A DNA stretch of 64,000 bases, from the NCBI GenBank assembly GCA_029062165.1, contig JAIDQQ010000024.1, forward strand, positions 1 to 64,000, read 5' to 3'. Positions 1-8,915 of the stretch are shown here, piece after piece (position 1 is the stretch's first letter; each line of letters begins with the position of its first letter). Made by a program: the position numbers and the translations under genes. Origin of the DNA: Ruminococcus sp. GTDB taxonomy: Bacteria > Bacillota > Clostridia > Oscillospirales > Ruminococcaceae. Under the pieces are notes generated by a model. The model did no database searches. It had not been told where the DNA came from and saw nothing but the letters and a program-made list of their open reading frames with translations.

Positions 1-23
1 TTTTAATAATTTATAATATAAAA

Positions 24-56
24 CGGGCTTACTGTACAGTAAGCCGTGTTTTTTGG
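24..56 (+). terminator. Intrinsic terminator of an upstream gene
   Basis: A perfect 20-base palindrome (GGCTTACTGTACAGTAAGCC) is followed by a T-rich run. No gene lies before it in the window, so it probably ends a plus-strand gene outside the left edge. Confidence 0.75.
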
Positions 57-120
57 GTGATTTTTTGGTAATTTTGTATAAAAAAAAAAAAAAACGATAG
101 CGAATTTTGTTAAAATGCTA

Positions 121-149
121 TTGACAAAAAGTTTCAGTTGTGATATAAT
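121..149 (+). promoter_or_regulatory. Consensus sigma-A promoter for a non-coding transcript
   Basis: TTGACA, a 17-base spacer and TATAAT match the consensus exactly. No open reading frame with a ribosome binding site follows before the hairpin at about 231-247, so it seems to drive a short untranslated RNA. Confidence 0.8.
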
Positions 150-155
150 GATGTA

Positions 156-256
156 AACATAAAAATATTGGGCGGAGGTTAGTTTCTTTCCGAAAGATTT
201 CCGTTACCACGAAAAAAGAGGGAATAAAAAGACGTACTTATGTACGCCTTTTTATT
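156..256 (+). ncRNA. Candidate small RNA of about 100 nt
   Basis: The stretch lies between a perfect promoter and a hairpin with a T run. It has a GGCGGAGG segment with no start codon at usable distance, a small hairpin (TCTTTCCGAAAGA) and a purine-rich stretch before the terminator. I do not recognise it as 6S, SRP RNA, tmRNA, RNase P RNA or a familiar riboswitch. That it is transcribed is inferred from the promoter and terminator only. It could also be the leader of a lost gene. Confidence 0.5.
226..253. terminator. Bidirectional terminator
   Basis: A GACGTAC/GTACGCC stem with a TTAT loop has A and T runs on both sides. It can end the candidate small RNA on the plus strand and the amidohydrolase operon on the minus strand, whose last stop codon overlaps it. 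Confidence 0.7.
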
Positions 257-1418
257 TTGATTCATTACGGATTATTTTTCCGTCAATCATTACGAAAAAC
301 GGTTCAGAAAGTAAATCAAGAGGATTTTCGCCTTTTCTGTAAATCTGTAAATCAGCGTCCATACCTTCGGCGATAGTACCGACACGGTCACCTATACCAA
401 GAATTTCTGCCGGATTTATAGTCAGATTTTTAATAGCCTTGTCGAAAGTGAGACCACCTTTAATAGTTGCCTGTGCGGAAAGAGGTAAATATTGTATCGG
501 TATAACAGTATGGTCAGTGCATATAGCGGTTTTTACACCGTTTCTGTTGAGTTCGGAAGTATTTTTTAGGTCAAGACCACGCATTTCAGGTTTACAACGG
601 TCACATATTACAGGACCACATATTACAGGTATTTCCTCTTCTGCGAGAATATCGGCAATTTTGTAAGCCTCCGTACCGTGTATGATTACTATATCAAGTG
701 AAAATTCCTTAGCTATTCTGATAGCTGTACAGATGTCGTCAGCACGGTGACAGTGGAAAAATGCTTTTTGTTTGCGGTCAAGTAACGGCATAAGAGCCTC
801 GCATTTTATATCGTATTCCGGAGGGTCATAATTATCGCTGTCGGAATAGTAACTGTCCATATCGTGTACGTATCTTTTCGACTTATGCAGACCCTCACGG
901 ATTATAGCGGTAATAGCCATACGTGTTATGGGAGTTTCGGAACGGTCATTGTAGACATTTTTCGGATTCTCACCCAGTGCGAATTTTATTCCGACGTTCT
1001 TTATTAACATATTGTCTATGCATTTTCCGTAAGTCTTTATGGCACATATTTCACCACCGCAGGCATTGGCACTACCAGGGCTTGACGCTACTGTAGTTAT
1101 ACCACGCATACGGGCTTCCTCGAAACAACGGTCAAAAGGATTAATGCCGTCGATAGCACGCATATGAGGTGTGAAAGGGTCTGTAGATTCGTTACAGTCA
1201 TCGCCCTCGAAGTCCAGACCGTCTTCAATTATACCCATATGTGTATGAGCATCTATGAAACCGGCATAGACCGTACCACCATTAGCATTGATGTCTGTTT
1301 TTTCGTCGTGAACCGGCGTACCTGCTCCGACTGCTGATATTTTATTATCTGTAATTTCAATCCAGCCCAGCGGAATAATTTCCCTGCCGGTATAGATTTC
1401 AGCGTTATAAATTAACAT
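252..1418 (-). CDS. Amidohydrolase (imidazolonepropionase-like family)
   Basis: A 388-residue cytoplasmic metal-dependent hydrolase of the amidohydrolase superfamily. The N-terminal beta domain is followed by the metal-binding motif DAHTHMG near residue 55. Further conserved points are the HCHRADD segment, an HGTEAYK segment and a CTDH motif near residue 300, which supply the later His and Asp ligands. The C-terminal GTIAEGMDADLQIY is the usual family ending. The substrate cannot be read from sequence. The start chosen is an ATG preceded by GGAG six bases away; an upstream ATG would overlap aroK and lacks a site. It is last in the fabD-aroE-aroK operon, 13 bases after aroK. Confidence 0.88.
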   Translation of the reverse strand: MLIYNAEIYTGREIIPLGWIEITDNKISAVGAGTPVHDEKTDINANGGTVYAGFIDAHTHMGIIEDGLDFEGDDCNESTDPFTPHMRAIDGINPFDRCFEEARMRGITTVASSPGSANACGGEICAIKTYGKCIDNMLIKNVGIKFALGENPKNVYNDRSETPITRMAITAIIREGLHKSKRYVHDMDSYYSDSDNYDPPEYDIKCEALMPLLDRKQKAFFHCHRADDICTAIRIAKEFSLDIVIIHGTEAYKIADILAEEEIPVICGPVICDRCKPEMRGLDLKNTSELNRNGVKTAICTDHTVIPIQYLPLSAQATIKGGLTFDKAIKNLTINPAEILGIGDRVGTIAEGMDADLQIYRKGENPLDLLSEPFFVMIDGKIIRNESK

Positions 1419-1431
1419 ATTATCTCCGTTC

Positions 1432-1926
1432 TTATCTGATAACATCAATAATGCCTGAAACTATTTCAGCCGGACTTCCGACAGCTTCAATCATTATCGT
1501 TGAATTTTTCATATATATATCGTGACGGTTATTATAGATTTCCTCTAACTGTTCCTTGGTATTGTTCATGACAATAGGTCTGTTGGAATCGTTTTTTATT
1601 CTGTTGTAACAGACGTCGAAAGGAACGTTAAGAAAAATTATTGTACCGCCGTTTTTCCGTACGGTTTCGGCAGTATCGGTATTCTGCATAGCACCACCAC
1701 CACAGGCAACTACCGTACTTTTTCCGCAGAGTGATTTGACAGTTTCCGCTTCAACCTGTCTGAAATAAGGTTCACCTTTCTGTGAGAATATTTCCGGAAT
1801 AGTCATGCCCTGATTTTTAACAATAAGTTCGTCAGTATCGCAGAATCCGCAACCGAGTTTTTTAGAAAGAATCTGTCCTATAGTAGATTTCCCGCAACCC
1901 ATGAATCCGCATAGAAATATAGTCAT
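1432..1926 (-). CDS. aroK: Shikimate kinase
   Basis: Phosphorylates shikimate to shikimate 3-phosphate with ATP in the chorismate pathway. At 164 residues it has the normal length. The P-loop GFMGCGKST lies at residues 7-15, the substrate-binding DTDELI at about 31-36, FRQVEAE at about 56-62, and the GGGAM loop near residue 76. Its start overlaps the stop of the preceding LRR gene by four bases (ATGA type), so translation is probably coupled. With aroE two genes upstream it forms a small shikimate operon. Confidence 0.95.
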   Translation of the reverse strand: MTIFLCGFMGCGKSTIGQILSKKLGCGFCDTDELIVKNQGMTIPEIFSQKGEPYFRQVEAETVKSLCGKSTVVACGGGAMQNTDTAETVRKNGGTIIFLNVPFDVCYNRIKNDSNRPIVMNNTKEQLEEIYNNRHDIYMKNSTIMIEAVGSPAEIVSGIIDVIR

Positions 1927-2543
1927 TTTAAAACCTCCTCTTTGTATTCAATAAGCATATCGAAAATTTCGTGACATTCTTTTTCGTCGGCAATTTTAAT
2001 GTAAGTTTTAATGTTACGTTTTGATATGAATTTTCCGGATTTTATAAGTTTTTCCATAATTTCAAGGGCAGTTTCAACAGATATATAGTCTTTATATGAA
2101 TAATCCTGATAAATAACCGCATGTACAAGAAATATAAAAAACTTTCTGAAATTCTTTTTTATATATGCCGTTGTAACGTCGTCGCCGTCATTGAAATAAA
2201 TCTGAAAAATAACCGGATATTTCAAAAAATGTTCCAATGAGTGCGAATAATTTTTACTGGCTATCATGTCAATAACTTCAGGAATTTGTTGTGAATTACC
2301 CGACGGATTAAAAGTAATGCCACGATATTTTGCCTTTGAATATTTAAAGCAACTCCAGAATGCCCACCTATCGATATTTTCAAGACTGTCAGGAAATACG
2401 ACAGAATAAATTTTACCGTATTCACTGAAAACATGACGTTCAATAAATTTTACACCTTCAGGGATAATTATTTCTGTTACGTCCTTGTTATCGTTGTGGT
2501 ACGCCGTAAGAGTACCATTTTCATTTATTTCAAACTTTTCCAT
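1923..2543 (-). CDS. Short BspA-type leucine-rich repeat protein, unknown function
   Basis: A 206-residue protein without signal peptide. Residues 1-75 hold about two LRR_5-type repeats (IIIPEGVKFIERHVFSEYGK, VVFPDSLENIDRWAFWSC). The rest is a charged, aromatic-rich, probably helical domain I do not recognise. It sits between aroE and aroK, sharing one base with the aroE stop and four bases with the aroK start. Nothing connects it with shikimate metabolism, so it looks like a passenger. Related cytoplasmic LRR proteins occur at 22010 and 23772. Confidence 0.8.
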   Translation of the reverse strand: MEKFEINENGTLTAYHNDNKDVTEIIIPEGVKFIERHVFSEYGKIYSVVFPDSLENIDRWAFWSCFKYSKAKYRGITFNPSGNSQQIPEVIDMIASKNYSHSLEHFLKYPVIFQIYFNDGDDVTTAYIKKNFRKFFIFLVHAVIYQDYSYKDYISVETALEIMEKLIKSGKFISKRNIKTYIKIADEKECHEIFDMLIEYKEEVLK

Positions 2544-3379
2544 TACTTATTCATTTCGTTGACGGAATCTTCAACAGCTTTAATAATTGGGTCAATGTCT
2601 TCCGTTGCGAACTTTCCTCCGTACCATATTTCATGTGCCTTTACAGCCTGATACACGAGCATTGAAGCCCCTCCGACTGCTGTTTTACCTTGTGAACGTA
2701 CTTTTTTCATGAGGAGCGTTTCAGTAGGATTATATATAGCATCGAAAACACTTCCGCACTTTTCAATGAGACTGTCGGAAATTGCACAGTTATTAACTTT
2801 CGGGTACATACCTACCGGAGTAGCATTTATTATCAGGTCAAAATTTTCGTCAAGAGTAGCAATATCGGCGATTCTTACAGATGCTTCACTGCATTTTGAG
2901 AGTATTTCCGCCATAAGAATCTGTGCGTTTTTGATATCCTGTGGGATTACTGCCAATGTGAGTTTACCACCATGTAAAGCAGTTTCAATAGCCATCATTC
3001 TGCCAACTCCGCCACAACCTAATACCGCAACATTTTCGCCTATCGGGAGTTTTTCGGCTGACATCAGAAAACCGTCGCAGTCTGTATTATAGCCTGTAAG
3101 TTTGCCGTCCTTGTTGTCTATGCAGTTCACGGAATTGTAACGTTCAGCACTTGCTCCGAGTTCGTTCATGAACGGAATGACGTTCTGTTTGTGTGGTATC
3201 GTAACATTAAGTCCGGCGAAACTTTCTATAAGTTCCTTGCTTGCGGAAAGATTTTCGGGGGCAATGTCAACGAGTTCATAGGAAAAATCAGATATTCCGC
3301 TAAGTGCGAAAAGTCTTTCATGGATAAGCGGTGACATTGAATGTCCTAACGGGTGTCCGATTAAAGCATATTTTTTCAT
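2543..3379 (-). CDS. aroE: Shikimate dehydrogenase
   Basis: Reduces 3-dehydroshikimate to shikimate with NADPH. The 278 residues are typical. The N-terminal motif IGHPLGHSMSPLIH binds substrate, NVTIPHK holds the catalytic Lys near residue 64, and NTDCDGF lies near 98-104. The Rossmann glycine motif is GCGGVGRM at about 121-128, and NATPVGMYP is the cofactor-specificity region. The second gene of the minus-strand operon starting with fabD, 20 bases downstream of it. Confidence 0.95.
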   Translation of the reverse strand: MKKYALIGHPLGHSMSPLIHERLFALSGISDFSYELVDIAPENLSASKELIESFAGLNVTIPHKQNVIPFMNELGASAERYNSVNCIDNKDGKLTGYNTDCDGFLMSAEKLPIGENVAVLGCGGVGRMMAIETALHGGKLTLAVIPQDIKNAQILMAEILSKCSEASVRIADIATLDENFDLIINATPVGMYPKVNNCAISDSLIEKCGSVFDAIYNPTETLLMKKVRSQGKTAVGGASMLVYQAVKAHEIWYGGKFATEDIDPIIKAVEDSVNEMNK

Positions 3380-3399
3380 TTTTTAGAATCTCCTTTATA

Positions 3400-4299
3400 T
3401 TATAAGTTTGCGAGACCGTCCATATTTTCGATATTGAACGCTGTAACGCCTTTGAGAGTTTTCTTTACGAGACCGGTTAAAGTTTTGCCTGCTCCGAACT
3501 CAACGAATTTATTCGCACCTGCCTGATACATTGCATTTAGTTCAGAAGTAAATCTGACAGGTGATACGATATGTTTCGCAAGAAGTTCCGGCATATTTGA
3601 AAAGTCAGTGAGTTCACCGCCGGTAACGTTTGAATAGTATTTAACTTCCGGTTTTCTGAAAGTTATAGTTTTGGCGGTCTCATAGAATTTATCGGCAGCG
3701 GACTGCATTAATTTTGAGTGGAACGCTCCGGCAACGCTAAGCGGTACTACTCTTGCTTTCATTTCCGTGAAGATTGCAGATACTTCGGCGACACCTTCCG
3801 GCGTACCGGCGATTACCGTCTGTACCGGTGAATTGAAGTTCACAGCGGAAACGTAATTTACTGCCTTGTCACAGACTTCCGCAACAGTTTCGGGTGCTAT
3901 TTTCATTATAGCCGACATTGTACCCTTATTGTTGCGTGAAGCTTCGTCCATAGCTTCGGAACGTGCCTTTATAAGTCGGAAAGCGTCTTCAAGAGTTATC
4001 ATGCCTGATGCCTGCATACCGGCGTATTCGCCCAGTGAATGACCTGCTACACCGTCGAAAGTAAAGCCTTTCTGTACAGCGGTGCGGAGTGCCATAAGTG
4101 AAACTGTCATGATAGCCGGTTGTGCGTTGATAGTGAGGTTAAGTTCTTCCTGTGGTGTTTCTGTGAGGATTTCAATAAGGTCACGTCCGAGAATTTCAGA
4201 ACCTGTTTCGGCGATACTTCTTACTACAGGGTCTGCAAGAAAATCATTTCCCATGCCGACGTACTGTGAACCCTGTCCGGAAAAAAGTGCAATTGTCAT
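3400..4299 (-). CDS. fabD: Malonyl-CoA:ACP transacylase
   Basis: Transfers malonyl from CoA to acyl carrier protein and feeds FAS II elongation. The 299 residues carry the oxyanion motif FSGQGSQYVGMG at the N terminus, the nucleophile elbow GHSLGEYAG near residue 90 and the catalytic His in VAGAFHSKLM. The start is an ATG ten bases after GGAAG; an ATG 21 bases upstream overlaps that site and is unlikely. It is divergent from fabH and heads a shikimate operon instead of lying inside the fab operon, which is a departure from the common Firmicutes order. Confidence 0.95.
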   Translation of the reverse strand: MTIALFSGQGSQYVGMGNDFLADPVVRSIAETGSEILGRDLIEILTETPQEELNLTINAQPAIMTVSLMALRTAVQKGFTFDGVAGHSLGEYAGMQASGMITLEDAFRLIKARSEAMDEASRNNKGTMSAIMKIAPETVAEVCDKAVNYVSAVNFNSPVQTVIAGTPEGVAEVSAIFTEMKARVVPLSVAGAFHSKLMQSAADKFYETAKTITFRKPEVKYYSNVTGGELTDFSNMPELLAKHIVSPVRFTSELNAMYQAGANKFVEFGAGKTLTGLVKKTLKGVTAFNIENMDGLANL

Positions 4300-4463
4300 A
4301 ATAGATAAACTTCCTTTCATTGTTGATTAAAATATATTGGTAAAAATGACCGGTTTTGAACCTGATAATTTGTAACAAATTACAATATTTTGTTTCAGAT
4401 TAAGCAAATTATAAAAATATCATTGCAAAAAAACCGGAAATGATTTAAAATATATATTATACA

Positions 4464-4491
4464 CTGAAACTGTGTACAATAATACTATAAC
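4464..4491 (+). promoter_or_regulatory. Probable promoter of the fatty acid operon
   Basis: CTGAAA, a 16-base spacer and TATAAC lie 63 bases before fabH. The -35 overlaps an imperfect dyad (ACAC-TGAAACT-GTGT) that could bind a regulator. The whole 254-base fabD-fabH gap is AT-rich and otherwise featureless. No FapR-type operator was recognised. Confidence 0.5.
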
Positions 4492-4553
4492 ATAAATTTC
4501 AGAATTTTACAACCATTTTTGAATTTATTTTTTTATGAGAGGAGTTTTGATTT

Positions 4554-5540
4554 ATGGGTATCAATATTATGAGTTTTGGTTATTATGTTCCGGAACAGAC
4601 ATTGACCAATAATGACTTCACCCGTTTTGTCGAGACAAATGACGAATGGATTCGTACAAGAACAGGCATTGTTGAACGTCGTATGGCTGGCTGGGAGCCT
4701 ACATGGTATATGGGAGCTCAGGCAAGTCTTAAGGCTATCGAAAAAGCCGGTATATCTCCGGAGGATATAGGACTGATAATTACTACTACTGTAACTTCAG
4801 ACTTCCTTACACCAAGTATGGCGAGTGTAATACAGGATAAAATAGGTGCAGTAAATTCCGCCGCCTTTGACTTAAATGCAGCGTGTACCGGATTCATTTA
4901 TGCACTCGATACCGCAAGGCGTTTTCTTGCTACTGACGACAATCTGAAATATGTACTTGTCGTTGCGACGGAAGCACTTTCAAGATTTGTCGACTTCAAA
5001 GACAGAGGGTCTTGCATACTTTTCGGAGATGGTGCGGCAGCGGTTGTTGTAGAAAAAAGCGATAAACTTTATGCGTCACATCTTGCCTCCGACGGTAGCG
5101 GAGCAAGCTATCTGTGTGCGAGGTCTCTGAATATCGCTCCGGAAGTAAAGATTGAAAACGGTTTCGACGACGGTTTCACGGATAATCCGTTACATAAACT
5201 CTATCAGAACGGCAAGGAAGTATATAAATTCGCAACGAATGTACTTCCCAAATCATTTAATATTATATCCTCAAAAATCGGTATAACCAAAGATGATGTT
5301 GACTGGTTCATACCACATCAGGCGAATGTAAGAATCATTGAGACCGCCGCCAAAAAATTAGGTGTATCTATGGATAAATTCATAGTTACTCTTGACCATT
5401 ACGGAAATACTTCCAGTGCTTCAATACCGCTTGCATTTGCGGAGGCTATAGATGACGGCAGAATAAAACGTGGTGACAAACTTGCTTTAATAGGTTTCGG
5501 AGCAGGTCTCACATATGGCGGAATAGTACTGGAATATTAA
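4554..5540 (+). CDS. fabH: 3-oxoacyl-ACP synthase III
   Basis: Condenses acetyl-CoA or a branched primer with malonyl-ACP to start FAS II. The 328 residues are typical. The active Cys is in NAACTGF near residue 110, His in FIPHQAN near 248, and Asn in GNTSSAS near 280, completing the Cys-His-Asn triad. A GAGAGGAG ribosome site precedes the ATG. First gene of an eleven-gene run to acpP, with the family's C-terminal GFGAGLTYGG. Confidence 0.96.
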   Translation: MGINIMSFGYYVPEQTLTNNDFTRFVETNDEWIRTRTGIVERRMAGWEPTWYMGAQASLKAIEKAGISPEDIGLIITTTVTSDFLTPSMASVIQDKIGAVNSAAFDLNAACTGFIYALDTARRFLATDDNLKYVLVVATEALSRFVDFKDRGSCILFGDGAAAVVVEKSDKLYASHLASDGSGASYLCARSLNIAPEVKIENGFDDGFTDNPLHKLYQNGKEVYKFATNVLPKSFNIISSKIGITKDDVDWFIPHQANVRIIETAAKKLGVSMDKFIVTLDHYGNTSSASIPLAFAEAIDDGRIKRGDKLALIGFGAGLTYGGIVLEY

Positions 5541-5568
5541 AAATCAATAAAAAGGAGAAAACAAAATC

Positions 5569-6495
5569 ATGAAAACAAGAATAACTGAACTTCTCGGCTG
5601 TGAGTACCCGATTATTCAGGGTGGTATGGCATGGATTGCAGAAAATAAACTTGCTTCTGCCGTATCGAATGCCGGAGGTGTAGGACTTATCGCCGGAGGT
5701 AACGCACCTATTGACTACCTCCGTGAACAGATAAGACTTTGCAAGGAAAAGACTGATAAACCGTTTGGTGTGAACATCATGCTTATGAGTGACAATGCCG
5801 ACGACCTCGCACAGCTTGTAATCGACGAGGGTGTGAAAGTAGTCACAACCGGAGCAGGCAATCCAGGAAAATATATATCCGCATGGAAGTCAGCCGGAGT
5901 GAAAGTAATACCGGTTGTAGCGTCTGTAGCACTCGCTAAGCGTATGGAAAAAGCCGGTGTAGATGCGGTAGTTGCAGAGGGTACGGAATCCGGCGGACAT
6001 ATCGGCGAAAATACTACAATGTGTCTCGTACCGCAGGTAGTGGACGCTGTTTCAATACCGGTAATCGCCGCTGGTGGTATCGCTGACGGAAGAGGTATGG
6101 CAGCTTCATTTATGTTAGGTGCGGAAGGTGTACAGATTGGTACACGTTTTCTTGCTTCCGAAGAATGTCAGATACACCAGACTTTCAAAGACCTTGTAAT
6201 AAAAGCCAAGGACACCGACAGCGTAGTTACCGGACGTTATACTGGACACCCTTGCAGAAACGTCAGGACAAAATTCGCTAAACAACTCGCAAACGGTGAG
6301 AAAGACGGTACACTTACACCCGACAAGTTTGAAAAACTTACAGTAGGAGCGTTAAGGCGTGCGGTAGTAGACGGTGACCTTGAAAGCGGTTCTTTCCTGT
6401 GCGGAGCAATTGCCGGTATGGTAAACGAAGTTAAACCTTGTGAAGCTATTGTAAAGGAAATCATTGAACAGGCTGAAAAGTTACTGAAAATATGA
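5569..6495 (+). CDS. fabK: Enoyl-ACP reductase II (FMN-dependent)
   Basis: Performs the last reduction of each elongation cycle using NAD(P)H through FMN. The 308-residue barrel starts with ELLGCEYPIIQGGMAWI, the family's FMN-binding start. EGTESGGHIG near residue 143 contains the conserved His, and AAGGIADGRG plus GAEGVQIGTRFL form the phosphate site. No FabI is present in the window, so FabK is the likely sole enoyl reductase here. The stop overlaps the next small gene by four bases. Confidence 0.95.
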   Translation: MKTRITELLGCEYPIIQGGMAWIAENKLASAVSNAGGVGLIAGGNAPIDYLREQIRLCKEKTDKPFGVNIMLMSDNADDLAQLVIDEGVKVVTTGAGNPGKYISAWKSAGVKVIPVVASVALAKRMEKAGVDAVVAEGTESGGHIGENTTMCLVPQVVDAVSIPVIAAGGIADGRGMAASFMLGAEGVQIGTRFLASEECQIHQTFKDLVIKAKDTDSVVTGRYTGHPCRNVRTKFAKQLANGEKDGTLTPDKFEKLTVGALRRAVVDGDLESGSFLCGAIAGMVNEVKPCEAIVKEIIEQAEKLLKI

Positions 6496-6734
6496 GTAAA
6501 TTAAGTTTTTTAGGTTTTAAATATTGTCCTATATGCAATGGTGAACTTGAAATCGGAAAAATAGAATTAAGGTCACATTCTGGGGTTTATTATTCTGATA
6601 AAATTACAGAAGAAATTAAAGGACATCCCGTTAAAAAATTTTTAAGAAAACCCGACAAGACTTTTATTGTAGGATACAAGGCAGGTTACTGTCAGAGATG
6701 TGGCAGAATTTTTCCGAAATGTTACATAATCTAA
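6492..6734 (+). CDS. Small zinc-ribbon protein, probably frameshifted
   Basis: Eighty residues with CPIC near residue 12 and CQRCG near 68, a likely zinc ribbon around a central beta segment. Function unknown. It overlaps fabK by ATGA. The reading frame appears broken in a run of five T at 6709-6713: if one more T were present, CQRCGRIF would continue as SEMLHNLIDDETLPMY and end at a TGA at 6794-6796, giving about 101 residues with an acidic tail. This is either a real mutation, a sequencing error or a -1 slippage. I see no link with lipid synthesis. Confidence 0.6.
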   Translation: MSKLSFLGFKYCPICNGELEIGKIELRSHSGVYYSDKITEEIKGHPVKKFLRKPDKTFIVGYKAGYCQRCGRIFPKCYII

Positions 6735-6872
6735 TTGATGATGAAACGCTCCCTATGTATGATACGGATTATTATGACGAAGAAAGTTATGACTGAAAAT
6801 ATAATACAATCGACGGATATGAAATTCTTACGGATAATAAAAAATTTATGAAAACGGAGGATTAATTAAAAT
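6735..6872 (+). pseudogene. Out-of-frame tail of the zinc-ribbon gene
   Basis: Read in the -1 frame relative to the upstream gene, this stretch codes for an acidic, tyrosine-rich peptide to a TGA at 6794, then continues in the same frame (KYNTIDGYEILTDNKKF) to a TAA at 6863. Composition is protein-like. The fabG ribosome site (GGAGG) lies at its end. Confidence 0.45.
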
Positions 6873-7613
6873 ATGGCTACAGCAATTATAACAGGTGCAT
6901 CACAGGGAATAGGTGCGTGCATAGCAAAGAGACTCGCTAAGGACGGTTTCGACGTTGTTATAAATCACTATCCCAGTGACAGCGACAGGGAAAAGGCTAT
7001 AGCAGTCGCCGAGGAGTGCAGGGCATTCGGGGTAAAAGCTGAATGCTATTCCGCAGATGTTTCAAAGTATGCGGATTGCGAAAACATGGTAAAACAGGTA
7101 AAGGCTGATTTCGGTACTATTGACGCCCTTGTAAATAACGCCGGTATCACTAAAGACAGTCTTCTTGCGAGAATGTCGGAAGATGCTTATGACGCTGTAA
7201 TAGCAGTAAATCAGAAGAGTGTCTATAATATGATGAAGAACGTATGTCCGGTTATGATGAAGCAGAAACACGGAAGTATAGTAAATGTTTCGTCGGTAGC
7301 CGGTCTTTACGGAAACGCCGGACAGGTAAATTATTCCGCTTCAAAGGCTGCCATTATCGGTATGACAAAGACAGTCGCCAAGGAATACGGCAGAAAGAAC
7401 ATAACCTGTAATGCCGTTGCCCCTGGTCTTATCCGTACACCTATGACAGATGTACTTTCCGATGAAATAAAAGCCAGAATGCTGGAGGCTGTCGCATTAA
7501 GGAGATACGGCGAACCGGAAGAAATAGCTTCTGTAGTATCGTTCCTTGTTTCCGAAAACGCTTCATATATCACCGGACAGGTAATTGAAATTTCCGGCGG
7601 ACTTTCAATGTAA
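6873..7613 (+). CDS. fabG: 3-oxoacyl-ACP reductase
   Basis: NADPH-dependent SDR enzyme that reduces 3-oxoacyl-ACP. The 246 residues have the TGASQGIGACIA nucleotide motif at 7-18, NNAG near 89, the catalytic Ser in NVSSVAG, YSASKAA with Tyr and Lys near 152-156, and the C-terminal SGGLSM. The family length and context leave little doubt. Confidence 0.96.
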   Translation: MATAIITGASQGIGACIAKRLAKDGFDVVINHYPSDSDREKAIAVAEECRAFGVKAECYSADVSKYADCENMVKQVKADFGTIDALVNNAGITKDSLLARMSEDAYDAVIAVNQKSVYNMMKNVCPVMMKQKHGSIVNVSSVAGLYGNAGQVNYSASKAAIIGMTKTVAKEYGRKNITCNAVAPGLIRTPMTDVLSDEIKARMLEAVALRRYGEPEEIASVVSFLVSENASYITGQVIEISGGLSM

Positions 7614-7652
7614 TATTAAATTTAAAAATTAAAGAAAGGACTTTACTATATT

Positions 7653-8909
7653 ATGAGTAAAAGAGTAGTTATTACCGGTATGGGTGCTGTCACTCCGCTC
7701 GGAACTGGTGTGGAAAAGTTCTGGACAGGCATTAAGGAAAACCGGATAGGTTTTTCATATATAGATATGTTCGATACGGAAAATACAGGCGTTAAAATAG
7801 CCGGTATTGTCCGTGATTTCGACGAATCGGAATATTACGATAAAAAAGGTTGTTTCGATAAAAAAGAATCAAAGCGTCTGGATTTATTCACAAAATACGC
7901 AGTTATCGCCACATACGAAGCACTTCAGGACGCCGGTACGGATTTTTCCGATATTGACCCATACAGAGCAGGTGTTATAGTCGGCTCAGGTATCGGCGGT
8001 ATTGACCTTACAGTAAGCGAACATAATAAATACCTCAATAAAGGCGTAAACAGAGTTTCTGTTTTTTACGTACCCATGATGATAAGCAACATGGCAGCCG
8101 GTACTATCTCCATGAAAACAGGATTCCGAGGTGCAAATTTTGATGTTTCGACAGCGTGTGCGTCTGCAACACATTCAATCGGTGAGGCGTTCCGTAAAAT
8201 CAAAGACGGCTATCTTGATGTATGTCTTGCCGGTGGTACGGAAAGCACACACGAAGAATTTACTTTCGGTGGATTCAATAACATGAAAGCTCTGACAAGG
8301 TCTGATAATCTGGAGCGTGCTTCAATACCGTTCGATAAGGAAAGAAATGGTTTCGTACTCGGTGAAGGCAGTGGTATACTCGTTCTTGAGGAATACGAAC
8401 ACGCCAAGGCAAGAGGTGCTAAAATCTATGCGGAAGTAGCCGGATACGGTGCGACTTGTGATGGCTATCATATGACATCTCCAATGCCTACCGGTGAGGC
8501 TGCCGGAATGGGTATGTCTTTAGCTATGCAGGAAGCCGGATTAAAGCCGTCGGATATAGACTATATCAACGCACACGGAACATCTACAGGACTTAACGAC
8601 AAGTACGAGACAAGGGCTATTAAACTTGCATTCGGTAACGAGGCTTACAATGTGAAGATAAATTCCACAAAGTCCATGATAGGACATCTTTTAGGTGCAG
8701 CGGGTGCGGTAGAAGCCATTGTAGTTGCGAAGTCTATTCAGGAGGGCTTTATACACAGGACAGTCGGTTATAAAGTTCCCGACGAAGAGTGTGACCTTAA
8801 CTACTGTACAGACGGTAACATTGAACAGGAAGTAAAATCAGCACTTTCAAACTCTCTCGGATTCGGCGGACATAATGCGACAATCTGCTTTAAAAAAGTT
8901 GAGGAGTGA
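7653..8909 (+). CDS. fabF: 3-oxoacyl-ACP synthase II
   Basis: Elongating ketosynthase of FAS II. The 418 residues start with RVVITGMGAVTPLG. The active Cys is in STACASATH near residue 170, the first His in NAHGTSTGLND near 309 and the second in MIGHLLGAAGAVEA near 346. A short GC-poor gap with AAAGGA precedes the start. Confidence 0.96.
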   Translation: MSKRVVITGMGAVTPLGTGVEKFWTGIKENRIGFSYIDMFDTENTGVKIAGIVRDFDESEYYDKKGCFDKKESKRLDLFTKYAVIATYEALQDAGTDFSDIDPYRAGVIVGSGIGGIDLTVSEHNKYLNKGVNRVSVFYVPMMISNMAAGTISMKTGFRGANFDVSTACASATHSIGEAFRKIKDGYLDVCLAGGTESTHEEFTFGGFNNMKALTRSDNLERASIPFDKERNGFVLGEGSGILVLEEYEHAKARGAKIYAEVAGYGATCDGYHMTSPMPTGEAAGMGMSLAMQEAGLKPSDIDYINAHGTSTGLNDKYETRAIKLAFGNEAYNVKINSTKSMIGHLLGAAGAVEAIVVAKSIQEGFIHRTVGYKVPDEECDLNYCTDGNIEQEVKSALSNSLGFGGHNATICFKKVEE

Positions 8910-8915
8910 AATTCC

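Noticed and set aside
80-94. Run of A bases as a possible slippage or regulatory tract
   Set aside because: It lies in a plain AT-rich gap before the small RNA promoter and shows no structure of its own.
439-666. Plus-strand frame inside the amidohydrolase gene
   Set aside because: Antisense shadow of a conserved gene without start signals.
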